Positions 46,616 through 54,589 of a DNA stretch of 64,000 bases are shown here, in pieces (within the stretch, counting starts at the first letter, position 1; each line of letters begins with the position of its first letter). Source of the DNA: Polyangiaceae bacterium (GTDB lineage: Bacteria > Myxococcota_A > Polyangia > Polyangiales > Polyangiaceae); assembly GCA_020633205.1 (NCBI GenBank), contig JACKEB010000010.1, positions 1 to 64,000 of the forward strand. The letters run 5' to 3'. A program made the position numbers and the translations under genes. Below the pieces are notes generated by a model. That model did no database searches. It saw only the letters and a list, made by a program, of their open reading frames with translations, and was not told the DNA's origin.

Positions 46616-47710
46616 TCAGTGCTGCTTCGGCGCGGGACCGGCCGCGCGCAGCTCCTCGAGCTGCTCTTCGAGGTGCCACGGGCGCGACGCGTACACGTCC
46701 TCGAAGATCGTCTCGGGGTCCGGCGGACCTGCGGCTTCCACCTGCTCAATCGCCGCTGAGAGCTCCGCTCCGAACTCCTGCTCCAAGCGCTGATCAAACG
46801 CGTCGTCGACCAAGCCGCGGCCCACCAAATAGCGACGCAGGCGCTCGACGGGATCCTTCTTCGCCCACTCCGCGACCTCTTCGTCGGACCGATAGCGCGT
46901 TGGGTCGTCGCTCGTGGAGTGCGCGCCCATGCGATAGGTGACGCACTCGACGAACGTCGGTCCGCCGCCACTTCGAGCGCGCTCCACCGCCTCGTGGATC
47001 ACCTGATAGCAAGCGAGGATGTCGTTTCCGTCGACGCGCACGCCGGGCAGGCCGTAAGCCTGCGCCTTCACCGCGATGGTCTGGCTCGCCGTCTGCCGCT
47101 CTGTCGGCACGCTGATCGACCAGTGGTTGTTCTGGCAGATCATCACCGCGGGCACCTTGAAAACGCCGGCAAAGTTCAGCGCGTTGTGGAAGTCCGGCTG
47201 ACTCGTCGCGCCGTCTCCCATGAACCCCACGGCAACGACGGGGTCGCCTTTGATCTTCGCTGCCCACGCCGCGCCCATCGCCTGGGGGATCTGCGGACCG
47301 ATGCAACTCGACCACGACACCTGATTCACCTCACGCGCGCTCATATGACTCGGCATCTGCCGGCCCTTGAGCACATCGAGGGAGTTGCCGTAGACCTGCG
47401 CCAAGTATTTTACGAGCGGAAATCCCCTCACCAGCATGATCGCGCTCTCACGCAGCGCAGGGAACACCCAGTCCTTGGGGTCCGTAGCAAACGCGGTGGC
47501 GATGGGCGGTGCCTCTTGACCGGCGCACGAGCCATAGAAGCCGATACGCCCTTGGCGCTGCAGCATCACCATGCGCGTCTCCATGCTGCGAATGTTGCGC
47601 ATGTGACGGTACATCCCGAGCAGCTGCTCCTGGCTCAGGCTGGGCTCAGCGCGAACCGTGCCGTCATCTTCCAGCACACGAAACAGACCCAGAGCAGGAT
47701 TCGTGGTCAT
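46616..47710 (-). CDS. pdhA: Pyruvate (or 2-oxoacid) dehydrogenase E1 component, alpha subunit
   Basis: 364 residues from ATG 47710. The thiamine diphosphate motif is intact: GDGATSQPDFHNALNFAGVF ending with CQNNHW. Other E1-alpha signatures are FYGSCAGQEA, FPALRESAIMLVRGFPL, MPSHMSAREVNQVSWSSCIG and the regulatory-loop sequence YRMGAHSTSDDPTRYRS. The subunit binds TPP and decarboxylates the 2-oxoacid with the beta subunit. The architecture fits both PDH and branched-chain E1 alpha, and the HSTSDDPTRYR form is closer to the branched-chain/PDH group of Gram-positive type. A weak -10-like TATAGC lies about 70 bp upstream (47786-47781), with a poorly spaced TTGCAC. Confidence 0.9.
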   Translation of the reverse strand: MTTNPALGLFRVLEDDGTVRAEPSLSQEQLLGMYRHMRNIRSMETRMVMLQRQGRIGFYGSCAGQEAPPIATAFATDPKDWVFPALRESAIMLVRGFPLVKYLAQVYGNSLDVLKGRQMPSHMSAREVNQVSWSSCIGPQIPQAMGAAWAAKIKGDPVVAVGFMGDGATSQPDFHNALNFAGVFKVPAVMICQNNHWSISVPTERQTASQTIAVKAQAYGLPGVRVDGNDILACYQVIHEAVERARSGGGPTFVECVTYRMGAHSTSDDPTRYRSDEEVAEWAKKDPVERLRRYLVGRGLVDDAFDQRLEQEFGAELSAAIEQVEAAGPPDPETIFEDVYASRPWHLEEQLEELRAAGPAPKQH

Positions 47711-47866
47711 TCTGTCCGCTCTGTTAACACGACCGCGACAGCCCTGGCGAGGCCAGCGAACGCCCGGAGCCCAGCCCCGCGCTATAGTTCGGCTTCGTCA
47801 GTGCAACTGGCGCGAATGCCGGATTTTTCGGGGGTGAGGCCCACCGCATGCCCCCATGCTTCAGGC

Positions 47867-48907
47867 TTAAAGCAACATCCTGACCGGGTGTGCGCCGACG
47901 TGGCCATGCTCCAAGGCGCCGGAGTCGCTCACTAGGCACAGCGCGTCAGCGTTCGGTCGCTCGAGCACCACGCGCACCTTGGCGAGCTTCGAGTTCAGGC
48001 AGTCGACGCCGCCCCCCGTAGGGTTGTCGTAGCGCAGCCCCGCCGTCTCTGACTCGAGCGCCTGCACCTCGACCCGCAGCGCCGCACCGGATCGACGCGC
48101 GGAGAACACCCAAGAGGACGGCGAGCGCGCCTCCACTTTCCGCTGCCAGTCGAGGAACCCAAAAGGAATACTCAGGCCCTTGAAGCGCAGCACCGCGCTC
48201 CCCACTCGGCGCCCCGCGAGCAGCGGCGCGCTCACCGCCTCCAGCACACAGTCGAGCGACGCCCCGTCTTCTTCCCTACGGAACTGATTGCAGTGAAACC
48301 AGGCGTAGGTCGGCGTGTGACGACGGGACCAGTTGTGCCCCAACATGCCTCGCCAGCCGCTCACCACGACGCGCTCGCCAGCGACTTCGTACTCGCCATT
48401 GAAGCGCAGATCCGGCTGGTGGCTGACCAGTTTGCCGGTCGGCAGAGCATCCCCGTATAAGGCTGCGGGCAGCGGGAACAGCGGCTCGTTCAGCTCACCC
48501 GCGGCGAAGCGAAGCTCCCAGCTGAGCGCCAGCGAGCCGCTGTCGCCTAGCGGCAGCGCCCCCCGCAAGCCGACTTCACTCAGCTCGCACTGGCCGAGCT
48601 GGATCTGCGAGCCGCGTCGGAATGCCTGCCGAAGCTCGGGCTCCCGCAGTTGCCAGGCTTGCTTGGTCGCACGCGGCGGGTGCCCGCGCCGAAACGCCAC
48701 TGCCCAGGCTTCCGCGAGCGTCGTCTCCGCACCTGGCCGGCGGGCGGCCGTGAGCTTGAGCCACAGCGCACGCTCGCCGTCGGGAGAGTTGAGCTTGGCG
48801 AAGTAGCTCTCCACCAGGGGCCCTGGGTGAGTCGGACAGCGAGGGGCCGCCGAACGTTTCCGCGCGGCTTCAACCAGCGACGCCTGGTCGCTCCCTGGGT
48901 CGCTCAC
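47867..48907 (-). CDS. CrtC/AttH-like lipocalin-fold protein
   Basis: 346 residues from GTG 48907, which overlaps the TGA of the HEAT gene (GTGA). There is no signal peptide. The sequence resembles the hydroxyneurosporene hydratase (CrtC)/AttH/tocopherol-cyclase-like group: ESYFAKLNSPDGERALWLKL near the start (the substrate-free SYF..L..PDG..ALW motif), VVSGWRGMLGHNWSRRHTPT followed by YAWFHCNQF in the middle, and paired beta-barrel strands. Members hydrate or cyclise isoprenoids or bind lipids. The function here is unknown and no carotenoid gene is nearby. Translation is probably coupled to the HEAT protein. Confidence 0.65.
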   Translation of the reverse strand: MSDPGSDQASLVEAARKRSAAPRCPTHPGPLVESYFAKLNSPDGERALWLKLTAARRPGAETTLAEAWAVAFRRGHPPRATKQAWQLREPELRQAFRRGSQIQLGQCELSEVGLRGALPLGDSGSLALSWELRFAAGELNEPLFPLPAALYGDALPTGKLVSHQPDLRFNGEYEVAGERVVVSGWRGMLGHNWSRRHTPTYAWFHCNQFRREEDGASLDCVLEAVSAPLLAGRRVGSAVLRFKGLSIPFGFLDWQRKVEARSPSSWVFSARRSGAALRVEVQALESETAGLRYDNPTGGGVDCLNSKLAKVRVVLERPNADALCLVSDSGALEHGHVGAHPVRMLL

Positions 48908-49926
48908 TCGAGATCACCCTGAGCGATTTCTCTGAGCGCGTCGTCCACGGTCGCGGCTTCGACGGTTCCGCTGGATTTCAAGCTCTCCAGCTGAGCCCGG
49001 GCCTCTTCGAGGCGCGCCCGACCGATCGCCACCACGGCATGAGTGCGGGTGTCTCGGTTCCACGACTTGAGGCCTCGAAGCAGCCGTTCCTTGGCTCTGC
49101 CATCACCCATCAGCGCCAAACCGACGCGCGCCTGCCAAACCGCTGGGCCGCCAAAGAGCCCGAATGCTCGCCGTTCGAGGCCCGGGCGCGCAGCCTCGAG
49201 GCGCTTCGTACCAGCGGCGTCGACCGCCGCGATCTCGTCCTCCGGAGAGAGCTTCGAGCTGAAGCTGTTCAGCGCCTCGACCAGCACGCGCTCCGCAGCG
49301 GCTTCGCCGCGCTTGCAGAGCCAGATCGCCGCAGCGACCCGCACGTGGAGGTCGTCGTCCTTCAGCGCGCGTTCGGCCCTGAGCGCGATCTGATGGGGCA
49401 ACTCGCGCTCATCGTAGCGTTCTTCGCACAACCGCAGGGCGATATAGCGGATCTGCGGGTCGTCATCCGTGAGGCAACACACCAGCGGTGCTTCGTCATC
49501 GGGCACGACGCGCGCGAGGGCGATCACCGCTTGGTAGCGCAGCTCCGGGGAGTCACTCGAGAACGCTCGACGCAGCTCCTTGGCCACCGCTGTATCACCT
49601 GGCTCTGCGAGCTCTCCCAACGCGACCAGCGCCATCTGTCGCACGCGTTGATTGCTGTCCCGCACCAACTCGAGCAACGCGTCCCGAGCGCCTTCCGCCT
49701 TTGCATCGGCCAGCGCGAGCGCCGACTCACCGCGCACCGCCGCGACCTTGTCGCTCAGCCCTTCGATCAGGGCCAGGGTGCTGCGCTCGCGCTCCTCTGG
49801 ATCTTCCGAGGCAGCGTAGCGCGCCAGGTCTCGGGTCGCTTCAATCCTGACCAGATCTCGGCTCGCGCCTCGCGCGTCGCGAACCGCGGCGTTCAGCGTT
49901 CTGGGAAGCGGGCGGAATCCGAGCAC
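48904..49926 (-). CDS. HEAT-repeat protein
   Basis: 340 residues from an ATG at 49926. Helical pairs of about 30-35 residues repeat along the protein: KVAAVRGESALALADAKAEG, NQRVRQMALVALGELAEPGD, SPELRYQAVIALARVVPDDE, DPQIRYIALRLCEERYDERE, DLHVRVAAAIWLCKRGEAAA, NRDTRTHAVVAIGRARLEEA. This Asp-Pro...Val-Arg...Ala-Leu pattern is the HEAT/PBS-lyase type used for protein or prosthetic-group binding. No catalytic region is seen. It is followed with a four-base overlap by the CrtC/AttH-like gene, so the two may act together. Confidence 0.85.
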   Translation of the reverse strand: MLGFRPLPRTLNAAVRDARGASRDLVRIEATRDLARYAASEDPEERERSTLALIEGLSDKVAAVRGESALALADAKAEGARDALLELVRDSNQRVRQMALVALGELAEPGDTAVAKELRRAFSSDSPELRYQAVIALARVVPDDEAPLVCCLTDDDPQIRYIALRLCEERYDERELPHQIALRAERALKDDDLHVRVAAAIWLCKRGEAAAERVLVEALNSFSSKLSPEDEIAAVDAAGTKRLEAARPGLERRAFGLFGGPAVWQARVGLALMGDGRAKERLLRGLKSWNRDTRTHAVVAIGRARLEEARAQLESLKSSGTVEAATVDDALREIAQGDLE

Positions 49927-50019
49927 GGGCTGACGTTAGCCGACGCTCGTCCCGGGGCAAGTGACCCGCATCTGCTTTCTCCAGTTGCCAACCAAGCGAC
50001 CTCCTTCCAGAGTCCCGCG

Positions 50020-50628
50020 GTGCACGCGCCGCCCTCTGAGCGCACCCCTCACCCCCGACCGCCAGACGACGCCCTGGACAGCTACGTCCGCGCGAGCCTG
50101 TGGAAGGCGTTCATCGCGCTGGTGATCTTCGTTGGGGCGATTGGTCTCGCCAGCGTGCTCTTCAAGGAGCAACTCAGCGTCGCGGCCCATGTGCTGCACC
50201 GCGCGCTGGGTGTGCCGGGGCTATGCCTGATCGTCTTCGTCTGCGATTCCCTCACCGCGCCGTTTCCGCCGGACGTAGTGCTGGTCATCGTGGCGAAGAG
50301 CGATCTGCGGTCGTACGCTTGGAGCCTGGTGCTGCTGTTCGGCGTGGTGAGTGCGGTCGCAGGCAACGCCGGCTACTGGCTAGGCACTCGTATCCAGAGC
50401 TGGCCCCGCGTCGCTCGTGTGCTGGTGCGCGCGGGAGCCAAGCCCCAAGCCTTGGTGGAGCGCTACGGCAGAAGCGCCGTCGCCCTGGCCGCCCTCACCC
50501 CCATCCCGTTCTCCATCACCTGCATTTTGGCTGGACTACTGGGGATGCCGCACTCGCGCTTCTGGCCGGTGACCCTGCTGCGGATCCCGCGCTTTTTGCT
50601 CTACTTCGCGCTCATCTACTGGTTCTAA
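50020..50628 (+). CDS. DedA/VTT-domain membrane protein
   Basis: I set the start at GTG 50020, giving 202 residues. The open frame extends far upstream, but only as antisense of the HEAT gene. Hydrophobic segments and the DedA/SNARE-associated (VTT) features are visible: FVCDSLTAPFPPDVVLVIVA, SAVAGNAGYWLGTRIQSWPR, ALVERYGRSAVALAALTPIP and the conserved LAGLLGMPHSRFWPVTLLRI ending with PRFLLYFALIYWF. The family takes part in flipping of undecaprenyl phosphate or lipids and in membrane homeostasis. The region before the first membrane segment is short and polar. The start is uncertain within about 20 codons because no ATG is available. Confidence 0.8.
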   Translation: MHAPPSERTPHPRPPDDALDSYVRASLWKAFIALVIFVGAIGLASVLFKEQLSVAAHVLHRALGVPGLCLIVFVCDSLTAPFPPDVVLVIVAKSDLRSYAWSLVLLFGVVSAVAGNAGYWLGTRIQSWPRVARVLVRAGAKPQALVERYGRSAVALAALTPIPFSITCILAGLLGMPHSRFWPVTLLRIPRFLLYFALIYWF

Positions 50629-50648
50629 AAATTTCCGCACAGCATTTA

Positions 50649-51446
50649 TCAAAGCCCTTGGTTGATGCGTCGGCGTAGGCCCTCGCTCGCCAGCTGGAGG
50701 GAGCCGCTCACGCACAGCACGCTCAACGCTCCCACCGCCAACACATGAGGCGCCCTCAGCATGCCCAAGGTGCCCTGCTCGAGCAGGCTACCCAGGCTCA
50801 CGCCATCCGGAGGACCGAGGCCAACGAAGCCGAGCGCCGTCTCCCCGATCACGACTCCGGCGGCGGCGGTGCCGAGCTGCACGGCGACCGGACCAAGCAG
50901 ATTGGGGACCACGTGGCGGAAAACCACACGGAAACTCGACGAACCAAGCGCGCGCGCCGCCTCCACGAACTGGGACTCGCGCAGGGTCCGCGTCTGGGCG
51001 AGCGCCAGACGTGCAAAGGGAGCCCAAGCAGAGATACAGAAGACCACCCCGATGTGTGTGCGAGACGGCACGCGCACCGCGGAGAGCACCGCCAGAGCCA
51101 AGAGGAAGGTGGGAAAAGACTGCACGAGATCGCAAGCGCGGAGCGTCCAGCGCTCCACGGCACCGCCGCGCAGGCCCGTGCTCGCACCCAGCGCCGTGCC
51201 GGTGACGAAGCCGAAGCAAGCCACGATGGCAGCTAGCACCAGCGCGCGAAAGGTCGCATGGGCGGCCAGGAGCCCCAAGTCGACCCCCGCATCGCCGAAG
51301 CCGAGCCAGTGCTCACTGCTCGGCGCTGACCAGCTCTGGCTCAAATGCAGGCGCGCCGGCTCCCCACCCACGCCGAATACGATACCGCTCACACAGACCA
51401 CAAGCAGCGCGAGGGGCAAAAACTCCAGCGGACGCCGTCGTTTCAC
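50649..51446 (-). CDS. ABC transporter permease, DppC/OppC type
   Basis: 265 residues from GTG 51446, overlapping the upstream permease stop as GTGA. A longer upstream frame is the antisense-free shadow of that gene and is rejected. About six membrane segments are visible. The cytoplasmic EAA loop reads FVEAARALGSSSFRVVFRHVVPNLLGPVAVQ, the binding-protein-dependent permease signature. It is followed by GVVIGETALGFVGLGPPDGVSLGSLL, typical of the C-type subunit of peptide/nickel importers. It pairs with the B-type permease before it. No ATPase or solute-binding protein gene lies beside it. Confidence 0.85.
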   Translation of the reverse strand: MKRRRPLEFLPLALLVVCVSGIVFGVGGEPARLHLSQSWSAPSSEHWLGFGDAGVDLGLLAAHATFRALVLAAIVACFGFVTGTALGASTGLRGGAVERWTLRACDLVQSFPTFLLALAVLSAVRVPSRTHIGVVFCISAWAPFARLALAQTRTLRESQFVEAARALGSSSFRVVFRHVVPNLLGPVAVQLGTAAAGVVIGETALGFVGLGPPDGVSLGSLLEQGTLGMLRAPHVLAVGALSVLCVSGSLQLASEGLRRRINQGL

Positions 51447-52510
51447 GTTCTTCCCCGCGGATCCACTGCGGCTTGAAGCAAGCCGGCAGCGGACTGTGCG
51501 ATGACGAACAGTAGACCCGCCGCGACCACCGAGGCTTCGAGCACCGGGATGTCCCGCGCCGCGTACGCGTTGAGCATCAAGCTCCCAAGGCCTGGGCGCT
51601 CGAACAGGCGCTCGAGCACCACGGCTCCACCGAGCAGCGCGCCAAGCTGGGCGGCCACGACCACGGAAATCGGCGTCGACGCGACCGGCAGCGCGTGCAC
51701 CACCCAGACGCGCCACGGCGAAGCGCCCTTGGCGTGAGCCACATCGAGGTACTTCGCGCGCGCCTGGTCGAGCAGCGCAGCGCGCCCAATCCTTGCCACC
51801 TGAGCCGCCAGTGGCAGCGCGAGGAGTCCGCTCGCAAACAGCAATCCGGAAGCCCCGCTTCCGGGGTCGCCGGGCAACGGCACCCAGCGTAACCGCACGG
51901 CAAGCACGAACGTGACGAGCGGCGCAAACGCCAACAGCGGCGTGGCGGCTACCAAGAGCACTCCACGATGCACCCACTCCCGTCCGCGCCCCAACCAGGG
52001 CCCGACGCTCAGCAACGCCGCGCCGGTGCCAAGCACACTGCCCATCCCCACCGCCGTGCCAGCGAGGGCAGCCGTCGGCCCCAGGGCGCGCCCAACCTCC
52101 GAGAACGCTGGCACGCCAGGCCGCGCGAGGGAGTCACCCAGATCGAGGCGCAAGAGGCCCCACACGAACTCGAGGTACTGCCGCCAGAGCGGCAAGTCGA
52201 GGCCAAGCTTGCCACGCAGAGCTGCACGGTCCGCAGCGCTCGCCGTATCCCCAAGGATCAAAGCCGCAGGATCACCGGGCAAGAGCCGCAGCGCCAGGAA
52301 CACGAGAGAGGCCAGGACGAGGAGCACTCCGAGCGCTCCCAGCCCTCGCCCCAACGTTCGGGCGGCGACTAGCGCGACGGCCATCGAGGGCCCCGTCCCC
52401 GCAGGGTCTTTCCCTAAGGAAACATCCTCTGAAGGTGGCGGAGCGGAACCAATAGGCTCTTCAGGGTCGGGCGCCTCACCCGCACGCGGGCTCGCGCCTT
52501 GCCCGCTCAT
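51443..52510 (-). CDS. ABC transporter permease, DppB/OppB type
   Basis: 355 residues from ATG 52510, which overlaps the TGA of the lipoprotein gene (ATGA). A start at ATG 52384 would remove a polar N-terminal extension of 42 residues. The B-type signature is present: LVFLALRLLPGDPAALILGD near the first membrane segment, the periplasmic PLWRQYLEFVWGLLRLDLGDS, and the EAA loop YLDVAHAKGASPWRVWVVHALP. The usual C-terminal region (VVLERLFERPGLGSLMLNAY, AARDIPVLEASVV) follows. Together with the gene at 50649 it forms a peptide-, nickel- or oligosaccharide-type permease pair. The extension of 42 residues is unusual and Pro/Ser-rich. Confidence 0.85.
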   Translation of the reverse strand: MSGQGASPRAGEAPDPEEPIGSAPPPSEDVSLGKDPAGTGPSMAVALVAARTLGRGLGALGVLLVLASLVFLALRLLPGDPAALILGDTASAADRAALRGKLGLDLPLWRQYLEFVWGLLRLDLGDSLARPGVPAFSEVGRALGPTAALAGTAVGMGSVLGTGAALLSVGPWLGRGREWVHRGVLLVAATPLLAFAPLVTFVLAVRLRWVPLPGDPGSGASGLLFASGLLALPLAAQVARIGRAALLDQARAKYLDVAHAKGASPWRVWVVHALPVASTPISVVVAAQLGALLGGAVVLERLFERPGLGSLMLNAYAARDIPVLEASVVAAGLLFVIAQSAAGLLQAAVDPRGRT

Positions 52511-53250
52511 GTCCCGCCGGAAGAACCCCCGGCAGATGCCCCAGAAGCTCCGCCTGCACCGCCGCTTGCCCCGCCTGCGCCACCAGCAGCGCCCGCGCTT
52601 CCAGCACTGCCTCCGGCAGACGTGCCAGCACTGCCTCCGGCGGACGTGCCAGCACTGCCTCCTGCGGACGTGCCAGCACTGCCTCCGGCGGACGTGCCTG
52701 CACTGCCTCCGGCGGACATGCCAGCACTCCCACCGCTCGCGGATGCGTCCGGCACGTAGGTGCCCGCGTCAGCCAGGGGAGTCGGAGGGGTGCCGCCTTT
52801 TTCACCGCTGCAGATCGCTGGGCTCTCCCCGTTGGGCTCCGCGACGGATTGATTCGCCAGACAGACCTTCGCGGTGGTCTTGCCGTCTTCGATCACCACA
52901 GCGCCGTACGAGTTGCCCTCTCTGCCTACTTCGACACACCCGTACCCGCCTCGGCAGTCGCCATCGCCGCTACAAGGGGCCATGCAGAAAGGCCGCTGAA
53001 AACGGTCGTTGTCGGCCTCGCAGAACGCCCCCGAGAGCGCGTTGTGAAACGAAACGCAGACCGAGTCGTCGGGGCAGGTCCCCGGCTCACAGTTGAAGAT
53101 CGTGCAGTAGCCGCCGGGCTGACTCGTGTCGCACAGGCGGTCCCCCACGCTGGAGCAGTCCGTGGAAACCACGCAGTCATCACCGATCTCCGGCGAGCAC
53201 GCGGCGCCAAGCAACGCCACCACCAAGCTCCAAGTCCGCACACGAGTCAT
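52507..53250 (-). CDS. Cys-rich lipoprotein with a C-terminal Gly/Ser/Ala repeat tail
   Basis: 247 residues from ATG 53250 (MTRVRTWSLVVALLGAACSPEIG), chosen for the lipobox; a longer upstream frame reads antisense to the ferredoxin. Residues about 25-140 hold many Cys in EGF-like spacing (DCVVSTDCSSVGDRLCDTS, CTIFNCEPGTCPDDSVC, CMAPCSGDGDCRGGYGC). The last 80 residues are almost only Gly, Ser, Ala and Thr, coded by 24-bp repeats. Unusually, the low-complexity tail is at the C-terminus rather than after the lipid anchor. Its last codon overlaps the start of the DppB-type permease. It may be a surface or periplasmic partner, but it is not a typical solute-binding protein. Confidence 0.75.
   Translation of the reverse strand: MTRVRTWSLVVALLGAACSPEIGDDCVVSTDCSSVGDRLCDTSQPGGYCTIFNCEPGTCPDDSVCVSFHNALSGAFCEADNDRFQRPFCMAPCSGDGDCRGGYGCVEVGREGNSYGAVVIEDGKTTAKVCLANQSVAEPNGESPAICSGEKGGTPPTPLADAGTYVPDASASGGSAGMSAGGSAGTSAGGSAGTSAGGSAGTSAGGSAGTSAGGSAGSAGAAGGAGGASGGAGGASGASAGGSSGGT
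52601..52738 (-). repeat. 24-bp tandem repeat encoding GGSAGTSA units
   Basis: About 5.7 copies of a 24-bp unit (CCAGCACTGCCTCCGGCGGA... on the plus strand), with single-base changes between copies. It codes for the C-terminal tail of the lipoprotein and keeps the frame, so copy-number change alters only tail length. Confidence 0.85.
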
Positions 53251-53347
53251 GAGCCGCCGTCTTCTAGCCGGATCTTCCCCAAAGCGCTCATGCTTTTGCT
53301 GGCCTTTTTTTTCACGAACCCGCGACCCTTCGCCACTACGGTACGAG

Positions 53348-53376
53348 TTGACAGTATCGTTCACGCTCCATAGAAC
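53348..53376 (+). promoter_or_regulatory. Sigma-70-type promoter for the ferredoxin gene
   Basis: A perfect -35 box TTGACA (53348-53353), a 17-bp spacer and TAGAAC (53371-53376, four of six matches to TATAAT) stand 30 bp before ATG 53407. Predicted from sequence only. Confidence 0.55.
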
Positions 53377-53406
53377 TACGCGCGTCCACCACCACGAAAG
53401 CAATCC

Positions 53407-53718
53407 ATGGCTACTCACATCACCGAAGACTGCATCAACTGCGGCGCCTGCGAGCCCGAGTGCCCCAACGAGGCCATCTCCGAGGGCGACGAGATCTACG
53501 TCATCGATCCCGAGCTGTGCACCGAGTGCGTGGGTTTCTACGATCATGAGGCGTGTCAGGCGGTGTGCCCGGTGGAGTGCTGTTTGCCCGACCCGAATCG
53601 TCGGGAGGACGAGGGTGAGCTGGCCCAGCGTGCGTTGCGCCTGCACCCCGAGGACGGCGAGCTCAAGGGACGCGTGGACTCTGGGGAGTTCCCGTCACGC
53701 TTCCGCAAGACCGCCTGA
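53407..53718 (+). CDS. YfhL-type ferredoxin with two [4Fe-4S] clusters
   Basis: 103 residues from ATG 53407. The first cluster motif is C9-x2-C12-x2-C15-x3-C19-P (CINCGACEPECP). The second begins C38-x2-C41 and, after an insertion of eight residues (VGFYDHEA), continues with C50-x3-C54-P and C58/C59 (CQAVCPVECC). This insertion is characteristic of YfhL/Allochromatium-type low-potential 2[4Fe-4S] ferredoxins. A C-terminal acidic tail (RREDEGELAQRALRLHPEDG) follows. It is a cytosolic electron carrier. It stands alone with its own promoter and a downstream hairpin. Confidence 0.95.
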   Translation: MATHITEDCINCGACEPECPNEAISEGDEIYVIDPELCTECVGFYDHEACQAVCPVECCLPDPNRREDEGELAQRALRLHPEDGELKGRVDSGEFPSRFRKTA

Positions 53719-53781
53719 GTCGCCTGAGGCGGCCACCTCGGCGCCCGAAAGCAAAGCCAGCGGCGAACAGCGCGCTTCACT

Positions 53782-53810
53782 AGACCGGCCTTCTCACCGA
53801 AGGTCGGTCT
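53782..53810 (+). terminator. Hairpin downstream of the ferredoxin gene
   Basis: AGACCGGCCTTC and GAAGGTCGGTCT form a 12-bp stem with one mismatch and a five-base loop, 63 bp after the ferredoxin stop. It lacks a U-tract, so it could be a terminator or an mRNA-stabilising hairpin. Confidence 0.5.
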
Positions 53811-53835
53811 CTCGCTATGCGCTTCCCGCCGCTTC

Positions 53836-54462
53836 TTGAGCACGGCGACCAACGAATGGCGCGAGGAAGCCTTGCCTAAGCAGGGCTACGCGAGCGACCG
53901 TGTGCTCACCGTGCCGTACGCCCCTAGACCGCCTTTCGTCGCTTGGCCTGAGCAGTGGTCGATTAGGGACGGCTACACCTGGCTCACACCTCACGGCTCC
54001 GCGATCGTGACCCAGCTCAACGCGGAGTTCGTGGAGCCAGAGATGGTGCATTCACTCCACGACATCCTGGATGAGCTGCTGGAGCGGGACATACACAAGC
54101 ACTTCCCGAAGCTGTGTGTGCTTCACGATTGGCGGGCCATCCGCAAGCTGCCGAAGGAGGCGCGTCAGGCCTGGACCGAGCGAACCCGGCGCCCTGGAAT
54201 GCCACTCAAGCACCTCGACGCGTTCATCGCAGTGGGGAGCGGCCCCCTGGCCCGAATGGCTCTTCAGACAGCGGCGCTCACCATTCAGCTCGCCGTGGGC
54301 CAGACGCCAGCCCGCATCGTTGACGATCCACAAGAGGTCCTCGATCGGCTCGCCATCACGCCACCTTCCGCTGAGTTTTTCAGGCGTTGGCAGGTCAGCC
54401 CTGAAGCAGCGGCTGAAGGTGCGACACGACGCGACTGGCAGCGCCGCGATCTCAACCGGTGA
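53836..54462 (+). CDS. STAS/SpoIIAA-like protein, uncharacterised
   Basis: 208 residues if the TTG at 53836 is used; the true start may be a later GTG. No signal peptide or membrane segment is convincing. The middle resembles the STAS-like proteins frequent in myxobacteria: YTWLTPHGSAIVTQLNAEFV, then LCVLHDWRAIRKLPKEARQA, in which a buried strand ends in HDW and a helix follows. After that come HLDAFIAVGSGPLARMALQT, AALTIQLAVGQTP and a predicted C-terminal helix. Such proteins may work as regulators or scaffolds. The assignment is by pattern and is moderate at best. It sits between the ferredoxin hairpin and a lipoprotein gene without overlap. Confidence 0.6.
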   Translation: MSTATNEWREEALPKQGYASDRVLTVPYAPRPPFVAWPEQWSIRDGYTWLTPHGSAIVTQLNAEFVEPEMVHSLHDILDELLERDIHKHFPKLCVLHDWRAIRKLPKEARQAWTERTRRPGMPLKHLDAFIAVGSGPLARMALQTAALTIQLAVGQTPARIVDDPQEVLDRLAITPPSAEFFRRWQVSPEAAAEGATRRDWQRRDLNR

Positions 54463-54589
54463 GCCTGTCCTCAGGCCAGGCCAGGGCATTCACGCCACGA
54501 CGCCCTCGCGGATCCTCCCAGAACGGAAAACACGTCGTATTTGCAGAACAAACCTAGCGTCCACCAGTAGTCGTACTACCCTGTCTGGC

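Noticed and set aside
46919..47935. 338-codon plus-strand frame
   Set aside because: It is antisense to pdhA and has no recognisable domain.
49039..50019. Long plus-strand extension of the DedA gene
   Set aside because: It lies antisense to the well-supported HEAT gene and reads as Arg/Gln-rich shadow sequence.
51447..51977. N-terminal extension of the DppC-type permease
   Set aside because: It overlaps the upstream permease in another frame, while GTG 51446 gives normal length and a GTGA overlap.
52601..52738. Possible CRISPR or regulatory repeat
   Set aside because: The 24-bp units are in frame and encode the lipoprotein tail, with no spacers.
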